From the NCBI GenBank assembly GCA_026686845.1, contig JAIVEN010000022.1, forward strand, positions 28,742,001 to 28,806,000: DNA of 64,000 bases, written 5' to 3'. The notes below the pieces were generated by a model. The model saw nothing but the letters and a program-made list of their open reading frames with translations, was not told the DNA's origin and ran no database searches. The position numbers and the translations under genes were made by a program. The DNA comes from Adenanthera pavonina. Lineage: Eukaryota; Streptophyta; Magnoliopsida; Fabales; Fabaceae. Below are positions 56,017 to 64,000 of the stretch, piece after piece. Position 1 is the stretch's first letter. Every line of letters begins with the position of its first letter.

Positions 56017-56273
56017 CTCCCTCTATATAGGACATTTTGTCTTGTTACTAAATATAAGATCATTTCTAATATACGATGTGGTATTTATTATACATTTCTA
56101 AAAAATGCCCCTATTTAATGTATCCAAAGAAAAAAAGAGAGAGATTAAATAAGGGTAATTTAAAAAAAAATGTTGAACTTTTCGGAGAAATCGAGATAAT
56201 TAATTAATTTTAACTCTCATTCTTAATTCGCGTGATTCGATTAAAATGATCTTATATTAAGGACCAGAGGGAG
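56017..56273 (+). mobile_element. Stowaway-like MITE, family 2, copy 3
   Basis: CTCCCTCTATATAGGACATT at the left and TAAGGACCAGAGGGAG at the right, within TA duplications (56015-56016 and 56274-56275). Interior as in copy 2 (TTTAATGTATCCAAAGA, GGAGAAATCGAGATAATTAA), in the same orientation and only 580 bp away. Confidence 0.85.
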
Positions 56274-56275
56274 TA

Positions 56276-56941
56276 CTCTATATGAATTAAACTGTATTTG
56301 ACTGTTCACATAATTTTTAATATATATATCTATATATAATATCAAAACGAAGGCCTTACACATGATTACATGGGTATTTTATTAAATAATAATTTAAATT
56401 AAAGTAATCTAATGAACAGTGAAAAATCATTAATTTGACTGCATCATGCCATCCCTCCTGATCTGGTATTTTAAATCTGGAGACCTAGTTTCACGGATAT
56501 TTGGCGTCTTCCTATATATACTGCACCCTGTCGTTTCAGAGTGTGAGCGCAGAAGAGACGACTACATTAATTCATGGCACACAAATGAGTCTCATAAATT
56601 CATAATTAGAATTTAAAACTTAACCCAGAAAAATTTTGTACTTACCATAATTGTCCATGTAAACAACAAAAAAAAGTAGTGCATCGTGTGTATGATTTAT
56701 TCCATGTTAGACTTATAAGAGTATTACACTTGACTAGCTCCAAAATAAAGATGAAACTAGCAGAATATGTACCAACCTGACTGTACAATGTAGTAAAAAT
56801 TATTTTAAAAAATTAAAAAAAAAAAAAAAACCAACTCACTGTCATCCATAGAAGGCCCGAGTGACTGGAGCGCCATCTCTCATTTTAAAAGGTAAATTGA
56901 ATTTATGAATACAAAATTAACAAAGACGAAGAAGGAGAAGA
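56276..56941. other. 3' flank of the GATL gene
   Basis: AT-rich; probably includes the GATL 3' UTR near its right end. An A-homopolymer lies at about 56813-56830. No gene is recognised. Confidence 0.5.
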
Positions 56942-57964
56942 CTACGCCTCCAAAGCGAAAGGAGTGTCGAGTAGATCATAAGGAGCCCATAAGGCATCTA
57001 ATGGGCAAGGCCTGTTAGCGTCCAATCGGGCCCAGGGCTTACCCTTCCCGCTCCAATGCAAAAGGCTCGCCGGCCCCGGATGCAGCTCCCGACAGAGCCC
57101 CCTGAAGTTGTCTCCCCCAAGCCCGTGCTGGTTCCACCTGTGATCCACCGGTGCTATCTTCCCGGCGAACACCAGCAAGAACGGCGGCAACGATCCCAGC
57201 TCGTAGATCCGCATTCTCTTCTGTAGCTCCATCCACTCCTCTATCTTCGTCGTATAATCCCCCTCCCGCCATCGCTCCAAATCGATCACCATCACACCGG
57301 TGTTAAAATAACAAGCCTTCCGTCCGCCAAACGTCAGTGACAGAGACGGGTTCGACCAAAATGACGGCGTGAAGTAGTTGGTGAAATTGGCGTTGCAGTA
57401 TTCCGGCGCGGCTAGGACGGAATCGGAGCCAAGCGGCGTTGCGGCGAGTTTGGCGATGTCGTCGACGAGGACTAAGTCGGAGTCCAGGTAGACGACTTTG
57501 CGGACAGACGAGGGGAAGAGGTTGGCGAGGTAATTGCGGGCGTAGTTGAGAGGGCAATCCAATGCGGAGCGGATGGAGGAGGAGATGAGGCCGGAGACGG
57601 ATGTGTCGTCGAAGGGGTAGACATGGAAACGGAGGTAAGGGAAGGAAGTGGAGAGAGTGTGGTTGAGGATGGAAGAGGAAGAAGGTTTGGAGCCGGCGGA
57701 GACGAAATGGAAGACGATGTTGTCCGGACAGGAGGAATGTTGAAGTATGGAGAAGATGGCGGCCATGGAACCTCGACGGTAGGAGAGATCGAGGGTCATT
57801 GCCACGTGAACAACATCGTCGTCGGAAGTGGGGCAGGTGGGGGAGTTGTAGAATCGAGGGGCTTGTTTGAAGCGGAGAGTGGTGGCATTGGCGGGTGCGA
57901 AGAAGAAGAAGCCGAGAAAGAGAAGAGAGAGAAGAAGATCAGGAAGGAAGGAAGACGAAGGCAT
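56942..57964 (-). CDS. GATL2: Galacturonosyltransferase-like protein (GT8 family), GATL
   Basis: Intronless, 340 residues, as usual for plant GATLs (about 340-390). An N-terminal hydrophobic signal (LLLSLLFLGFFFFAPANA) is followed by FKQAPRFYNSPTCP, the family 8 core with HVAMTLDLSYRRGSMAAI, the metal- and nucleotide-sugar-binding DSD at 161-163 (VVYLDSDLVLVDD), EYCNANFTNYFTPSFW, CYFNTGVMVIDLERWR, APVDHRWNQHGLGGDN and HWSGKGKPW. GATLs act in the Golgi lumen in pectin and xylan synthesis (GATL1/PARVUS is the best known). The GATL2 label rests on the CML41 neighbour and on overall text; another close GATL is possible. The coding region is unusually GC-rich for this window. Confidence 0.9.
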   Translation of the reverse strand: MPSSSFLPDLLLSLLFLGFFFFAPANATTLRFKQAPRFYNSPTCPTSDDDVVHVAMTLDLSYRRGSMAAIFSILQHSSCPDNIVFHFVSAGSKPSSSSILNHTLSTSFPYLRFHVYPFDDTSVSGLISSSIRSALDCPLNYARNYLANLFPSSVRKVVYLDSDLVLVDDIAKLAATPLGSDSVLAAPEYCNANFTNYFTPSFWSNPSLSLTFGGRKACYFNTGVMVIDLERWREGDYTTKIEEWMELQKRMRIYELGSLPPFLLVFAGKIAPVDHRWNQHGLGGDNFRGLCRELHPGPASLLHWSGKGKPWARLDANRPCPLDALWAPYDLLDTPFALEA

Positions 57965-58240
57965 GGGGGGTGATGTTGAATTGAAGTGAGGAATAGAGGG
58001 AGAGAGGAAGGAGATGGATATGTATAAGATATTGAAGATGGAGAGGGGGAGGGAGAGAGAGACAAGGAGAGGAATCCAAGGATGGAAGGAAAGGTGGAGA
58101 CGACACTTCTATAGGAGGAGGACGCATCTGTATCTTCTGCTTCGCTTTCAACTCAAGTTGGTTCGAGCCAGCACCTTCAAACCTACTTTTATTTTGTTCT
58201 TTTCTCAATTCTTCTGTTTTTCCTTCTTTTCTTTAATTTA
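57965..58240 (-). other. 5' UTR/promoter of the GATL gene, CT-rich
   Basis: On the gene's strand this is strongly CT-rich (GA-rich on plus), a common feature of plant leaders and core promoters. ORFs read through it on either strand are composition artefacts. Confidence 0.5.
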
Positions 58241-60862
58241 AGACTTTGAATTCCACAACTCATTTTCAATATGTTACTCTCGGCCACTGTTCATTCATTC
58301 AACTATTAAATTTTATAATACCTTATTATTTAGGGGCGTACGTTTCATATATGACGATATTTTTTTCATGTTAGATAACAAAGATCATATAATAAATAAT
58401 TAAAACTTATGGCGTACTGAATATAAATACTTTAATTGATTAAATATTATAAGTTGTATGAAAAATTGAGTTACAACATTTACGATGGAGTAGGAGTAGG
58501 CGTTGTTAAAAATGTTATATGTGATACTGATTCTATATTATGTTACAATATAGTACCAAATTTTAATTATGTCTATATATTTTGTTGTCTCTTGGTTAAC
58601 ACTTGACGTGAAAAAGGAAATTAAGCAAAAGACAAAGAAAGGAAATGGGTTTTACTTAAACTAAATAATTTAGGGGGTTGATTTGTACCTAAAAAAGTCA
58701 AAAACGGGAATCACAACAAGAGAGAATGTTGTCGTAAATTACAAAGATGAGCTAGCGTAGCGTGGATACTTGTTTCAGGATGGTCAATGAAGAGGGACGA
58801 AAGATGAAGAATAGGAATTGGGATTAAATTATAAATGGGAAGAGTAATAGCAAGGGAAATAAATACAAGGAAGAATTTATATATATATATATATATATAA
58901 CGTGTCCATATATATATATATATATATTGGCCAATGTGTCCCTATATATATAGCTAAGCTAAAGGGCAGAAGAGAAGCAGTAGGTGATTGTGGTTCTGTT
59001 CCTTCATTTTCTGTGGTTGAACCATCCACGTCAGGGAAAGCTCTACCACACCCTCTTCATATATAACCTTCTATTTTTGGATTAAGAATCTCTAATGCTA
59101 AGCGTATCAAATACTTTTAAACTAAACAAACAGTTAAAAAACAAGGTCACTTCTATATCCTCATATTTCTTGCAATCTTTTTTTTACAAATATTTAATTT
59201 ATAAGTTTCATCACTTACATAATCCAAACAATTCGCGTATATGCAAGTTGCGTATGTAAAACTGTAAAATAACCAAATACTAACACGGAAAATTTTCTTT
59301 ATCTGGGAGCTCAAATTACATATTGTATTAGCAAGCAATATGAATGAATATGATATATATATATATATTAAGAATAAAAGAATTACTCCCTTCAATCTCA
59401 TTTATAAGAGAAAGAAAACTATTTCACTAGTATTACTAAAAAAAGTTGAAGTTACTTAAAGATAATTAATTTGTCTCATGTTTTCAATTAATTTCTTTCA
59501 AAATTAATTCTACTTAATTAATTTTTATCTTTCAATTTCTTCCAAAGATACACCTTGTAACTCTTAATAGTATTAATGAAAAAGGATAATTTTAGTAAAA
59601 AAAAATTAATATAACATTAACTTTATTTTTTTCTTTATAAATAGAATAATTAAAAGAAACAAATTTTTCCTTATAAGATAAGTATAATGATAAAATGTAA
59701 ATTTCATAAACAATTACATTTGTATATCCCTCTTTCTAAATAATGACCATGGCATTTGATGAGATGACGAAGAAAAATGTGTAGATTGTTTTTATTCCAA
59801 ACAGCTACCCAGAAATAAAATGTTTTTAAAACAATTTCTGAAATTTACTAAATTTCTAAAAGGTTCCAAGGTACTATTAAGGCACCAAAAAAGGGGAAAA
59901 AACGTTTTTCCCTTTATGTGGTTCAGCTGAAAATCTACTGAAAATAAGGACAAAAGTCCTCATAAACAATTAGTGATAATATATTTTTTATATACATAAG
60001 AAGAGTTTAAATTTTGGACCTCTACTCATATTTCACCGCACCCTTACCTATTTACAACTTATACATCCTAATATATGCACAATGGGGGAAAGTGTTCTTT
60101 TCTCCCAAATTAGTACTCTCTCCAGTATTGAAAATAAGGGAATTAGGAGAAAGTTGTTTTGGTCTAAATTATAAGGCACAATTATGAATGTTTAGCACAT
60201 TAAATTATTTTTTCATTAATGTCCTTAATTAACCTTCATTAACTGTGCTAAACAACCATGAGATATCCATTTAATTGATAGAAGTTTAAATTCAGTAAAA
60301 ATTTAACCATTTACTAATTATGAACATTTTTAAAAATACTTTTAGTTTGTGACACATTTAAAAAATCTAACTAATTTTAACCATTTTTCATAATATTGAC
60401 AAAGTAGTTAAATGTACCTTATATCCAAGACTAGAGTGAGTACTTTGAAACCTATTAAGAATTAATAAATTTCATGAACCTATTTGAAAATATTTTATTT
60501 CTAGGTTATGACTATTTAGAATTTTCATCTTTTTTTTGGGGGGGGGGGGTGGTGTGTGGTTTGTTGTGGTTTTGGTTTGGGGTTTAAACATAAGAAAGGC
60601 GATGATTGAGGAATAAGGGATATACAAAATAAGAGAGTAGAATGGAATTAAGTAAAGGAGGGCGGGGAGTGTACGCCCAAATGTGTCTCATGAAGTGGGC
60701 CACGAGCTTAATTAGTTACCCCAAATTTGTGCTTAACAAGATTAGACAAACACCCTCGTTAATCGGCAGTCCTAGATCCTATATCATTTAAATCTTGTCA
60801 CCTTGCATGCACGTGGGACCCCCTCACATTTCAGTAGCTCTCCAATATCATAAATACTAGTA
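58241..60862. other. AT-rich intergenic spacer with TA microsatellites
   Basis: Two (TA)n runs at about 58880-58899 and 58910-58927 around a short CGTGTCC. Another TA run lies at about 59351-59367. A homopolymer G tract preceded by T lies at about 60530-60551. No gene is recognised. Confidence 0.5.
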
Positions 60863-61711
60863 ACTTATTCTTTCATTCTTAAATATAGACATATGACATT
60901 TTTACTTGATAAGATCCGTTTTGAAATATGATATAATATTTAATTATTTATTATGTATTACAAAATATGTCCCTATAAAATTTATCTTACAATTCTTTAG
61001 GAAATAGAGCTTAGCTACTTTTTTATCACACTGATAATTGACTCCGAATAAAGATAGTTTTAAAAAGACATATAACCTGTTTGATTTTCGAAATGATCAG
61101 AAATGAAATGAAATGAAATGTAATAATTGGGAATGGAATAAAGATTATTATAGGTTTGTTTGATATGATATTATGTATATAGAAAAAAACTTTAAAAAAT
61201 AAAATTAAATATAAATGAACTAAAATGACTTGTTTGATTCTGTTTTTAAAGAATTTAAAAATGAGATTCTGAGTTCCACTCCAAATGTAAGACTATTTAG
61301 TTGTATAATGAAGTGGCAATCTAGACTCCATATGAAATGAGAATTACCACTTTGACACTTATCTTTCTTCATTCCAACTTCTAAGAATCTTTTTTTAAAC
61401 CAAATTACCCTCCTTCACTTATCTTGTCTCCTTCATCCTCATCCCTCTCCTCGACCCCTGCTTCCTCTCATTCACCAATCTCTTATCCTATCCATCAACA
61501 CCATGGTTGAAATTAATTTTGAAAACCTCTGCTTTCATTTTCAATTTTGACAGCCGATTTATTTCATTTCATTCCATTCTCAGTTATTCCGAGAACCAAA
61601 CGAGCCGATAGTGGTTTTCGAAAAAATTAATATCATTAACTAATTTTAACTCCCTATTTAAAACTACATAATTTAGTTAAAAAATATTTTATATTAAAGA
61701 TCAGATGGAGT
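60863..61711. mobile_element. Nested pair of MITE-like inverted-repeat elements
   Basis: Outer ends: TTCTTTCATTCTTAAATATAGA near 60867 and TATTAAAGATCAGATGGAG to 61710, resembling the Stowaway ends seen at 49-56 kb. Inside, about 61075-61607, a second element has mirrored ends: GTTTGATTTTCGAAATGATC versus TATTCCGAGAACCAAACGAG. Boundaries are approximate and target duplications could not be fixed. Confidence 0.55.
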
Positions 61712-62952
61712 AACTTTTTTCTAAAATTATAGTATAACTTTTTTTCTTTATTTATAATATTAAAATCAAAAGATAGTTAAATGTTAAGTTTTTAATATAA
61801 ATATAAATATATCAATCTATACATCTAATAAATTTAGGGAAAATGACACTTAAATACCTCTATAGTAAATTATTTCCAAAAGTATACCTTAAACTTGCCT
61901 AATTGCCAAAAAAATACCTAGATATCTCATTGAAATTATTTTTCTGCACGAGATTCCCTAATTGCCCTTAGTAAACTTGGATGATTCTCTTAGCCTCTCA
62001 TCTGTCACTCTTGGTTTTCCACCTCCATAGGTTCCCCCTCACGCCGTCCCTTCCATCGCGACCACCATGCTTCAATCTGAAGCTTCAAGGTCTTGAAGTT
62101 CAAGGAACCTTTGATCTAGTTTGTCTCATTCTTCCACAATCATCAATCCCCTCTTCCTCTCGCACAGGCCGATCCTTCAGCATGCTTTCATCTAGCTGTC
62201 GGTTCCCACCAAATCTCCATGGCTCTGGTTTTCTATCTTCTATATCTTGAACAATCAGCTCTTTCTCCTCCCCATTCCTACCTAAAGTCTTGCTTCTTCA
62301 GCTTAGAAAACCTCTCTTCGCCAAATCTCTTGCTTCTTGATCTCAATAAGTGGGTAAATTTTTCAATTTGATTCCATGTGAATGATTTTTTTTTTTCAAT
62401 TTGATATTGCAATATAGAAACAAACTTCATTTACGTTTCTATTTACTCATTGTTACCTTCCTCTTTGAAGTTGCTTACTGATACATAGAGTTTATCATTG
62501 CTTTATATTGCTATGAGTAGCCAAACTTTTCATTTTGATTATTATGAATTAATCTTGTATGGATTAGAGCTTGCCTCTTTCTCTTTTCTTGTGATTTGAA
62601 TTGAATATCATTCCTGCAACAGTAATATGAATTATATAGTCAAGCAAAACTTTTCTTCCCAAGTTTTTCAACTCCATGTTGGAAAATTTAGTTATATATG
62701 TATTATTAGTTCATAAGCAGAAGTGACACTAGTGTACTATTAGTTAACATCAGATTATTGTGACAACAAATTGTCCTGAATGATTGAACTGGGATGGCTT
62801 GTTATTGAAATCTTTATGATAGTGATTTATTTTTTGGGCTGTTAAACTAGCATACCCTGATATCATGTTGTATGTACTCTCTATTTTTGGTTAATATATA
62901 TAAATGTTTGGAATTTTATTTCCAATTAATCTAGTCATTTACAACCAATTCT
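61712..62952. other. Non-coding; C/T-rich stretch of unknown origin
   Basis: AT-rich except for 61980-62340, which is more GC/CT-rich with a short open frame (61981-62250) lacking any recognisable similarity. Text near 61846-61960 (AAATGACACTTAAATACC) looks like the end of a degenerate repeat. No gene is called. Confidence 0.35.
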
Positions 62953-63147
62953 TACTTATCTACAGTTAATCCATGTTCGTTCACGAGTGACATGTGAAAA
63001 TATATATTTGTTAATATAAATGTATGGGTTCACTTAAAGGCAATGGTCTTTTTCATTTGTAAGTGATTTTCGTGTATTCACAATTAATTCTCACTAATTT
63101 GTAACTAATCTTTGTGGATTTACAATGGATCCATACTTATTTACCTT
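62953..63147. repeat. Direct repeat, first copy (about 195 bp)
   Basis: Runs from ACTTATCTACAGTTAATCC to CATACTTATTTACCTT. The same order of phrases (AAATATATATTTGTTAA, GTTCACTTAAA, TCTTTTTCATTT, GATTTTCGTG, TTTGTGG/TTCGTGGATTTA) recurs at 63793-64000. Confidence 0.8.
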
Positions 63148-63229
63148 TCAAAAGAAACAAAAACAGCCACAAAAGCATAAACAGCCATCAATCCATCCAA
63201 TATCACACACTTTTTTTTATTTAGCACAA

Positions 63230-63500
63230 CTTAGCTCATTTGCAAGTATTATTCACTAATTTGCAAGCGATATTCACTTATTTGCAAGTGATCCATGATA
63301 ATATATACAGTCATTTCTTTTATAATGGTTAACCATCAGCGAGCACTTTCGGTAATGGTTGACCATCACACACTTATTTTATTTTGGCATTGCTTAGCTT
63401 ATTTGTTAGTTATAATAGTCATTCGTTCACAAGTAGTATTCACTTATTTGCTAGTGATATTTGCTCATTTACAAATGATATTCGCTCATTTACGTGTTGA
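63230..63500. repeat. Short interspersed iterations of a TCATTTACAAGTGATATTCG-like unit
   Basis: About eight diverged copies of a 20- to 25-bp phrase (CACTTATTTGCAAGTGATnn, CGCTCATTTACAAATGATATT and similar). The same phrase also opens both copies of the flanking direct repeat. Confidence 0.65.
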
Positions 63501-63792
63501 TCATGGTTAAACTTGGATCATAAACTTGTAATAGTTTAATTATCTTTATTGATAAATAGTTATTAAAATTGATATATAATTAAATACAATTAAAAAGTGT
63601 ACATTTTTTTAATTATAATTTAAATAAAAATAAATTCTTTGCATTCCATAATTTAATATTAAACTAATATGAAATACATCATTTCTCTTTTATCTAAGTA
63701 CATGCATATGAATCTAGCTTTGCCATAGATTAAAACGAAAAAAATGAGTTTAATAAAAAGATCCTTGCTTTTCTTTTTGGCCAAAGTTTTTT

Positions 63793-64000
63793 GCTTATTT
63801 ACAGTTGATCCACGCTCATTTACAAGTGATAAATAAAAATATATATTTGTTAAAATATATATATATATATAAATGTATAAGTTCACTTAAACGAAATGAT
63901 CTTTTTCATTTATAATTGATTTTCGTGCATTTACAACTGATTCTCATTAATTTGCAACTGATTTTCGTGGATTTATAATAGATCTTCACTTATTTACCTT
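63793..64000. repeat. Direct repeat, second copy, cut by the window edge
   Basis: Corresponds to 62953-63147, offset about 840 bp, with a longer TA run (about 63854-63871) in the middle. It may continue past base 64000. Confidence 0.75.

Noticed and set aside
57039..57973. Other ORFs within the GATL gene
   Set aside because: Alternate-frame readings of a GC-rich coding region.
60535..60600. Telomere-like repeat (TTTGGGG/GGTTTAAA text)
   Set aside because: No run of TTTAGGG units; it is a G homopolymer followed by GT-rich low-complexity sequence.
61981..62250. A small gene (89 codons)
   Set aside because: Ser/Pro/Leu-rich reading of a C/T-rich stretch with no domain, no splice context and no neighbouring support.

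Overview
This window is nuclear DNA from a flowering plant, almost certainly a eudicot. It carries intron-rich genes with GT-AG splice sites, polypyrimidine tracts and AT-rich introns, plus nested LTR retrotransposons, an L1-type LINE fragment and many short TA-flanked inverted-repeat elements. No bacterial features (operons, Shine-Dalgarno sites, CRISPR) are present. The species cannot be named from the sequence alone.

Bases 1 to about 21,700 are a retrotransposon nest with no host gene. The centrepiece is an 18-kb Ty1/copia element, 1286-19370, on the minus strand. It has two LTRs of about 1.6-1.7 kb, a 5-bp target duplication (TATTC), a primer-binding site and a polypurine tract. It is Sirevirus-like: long gag with zinc knuckles, then pol, then a third ORF before the 3' LTR. 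Its gag is interrupted twice: by an inverted solo LTR of its own family (8414-14222, duplication GAAAA), itself interrupted by a 4.2-kb Ty3-like LTR (8830-about 13025), and by another LTR (14732-16911, duplication ACCAA). Its pol has lost the reverse transcriptase, running from integrase straight into RNase H. The whole element sits inside an older, related copia LTR (617-20522). The LTRs are packed with a quasi-palindromic 14-bp motif, GTTATnnnnATAAC. The same motif forms a second cluster immediately upstream of a TATA-like box and the third ORF.

Bases 23,240-37,100 hold two intact plus-strand host genes. One is a DA1-family ubiquitin-dependent peptidase (DAR1-like, 11 coding exons, 527 aa). 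The other is V-ATPase subunit H (VHA-H, 11 coding exons, 450 aa, with one GC-AG intron).

Bases 38,880-43,870 hold a decayed LINE split by a 4.1-kb solo LTR (39682-43756, duplication AATGG). This LTR shares its ends with the 8830 LTR but contains the first coding exon and intron start of a ribosomal protein L35 gene.

Bases 44,100-58,000 are gene-bearing: an NFP/NFR5-type LysM receptor-like pseudokinase broken by one frameshift at its membrane segment; a secreted pectate lyase (minus strand, convergent with it); a CML41-like calmodulin-like protein; and a GATL-type family 8 glycosyltransferase. From memory, CML41 and GATL2 are also neighbours in Arabidopsis (At3g50770 and At3g50760), so this pair may be a conserved syntenic block. 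The remaining space to 64,000 is AT-rich and holds at least four Stowaway-like MITEs, a nested MITE pair, microsatellites and a roughly 200-bp direct repeat at the right edge.
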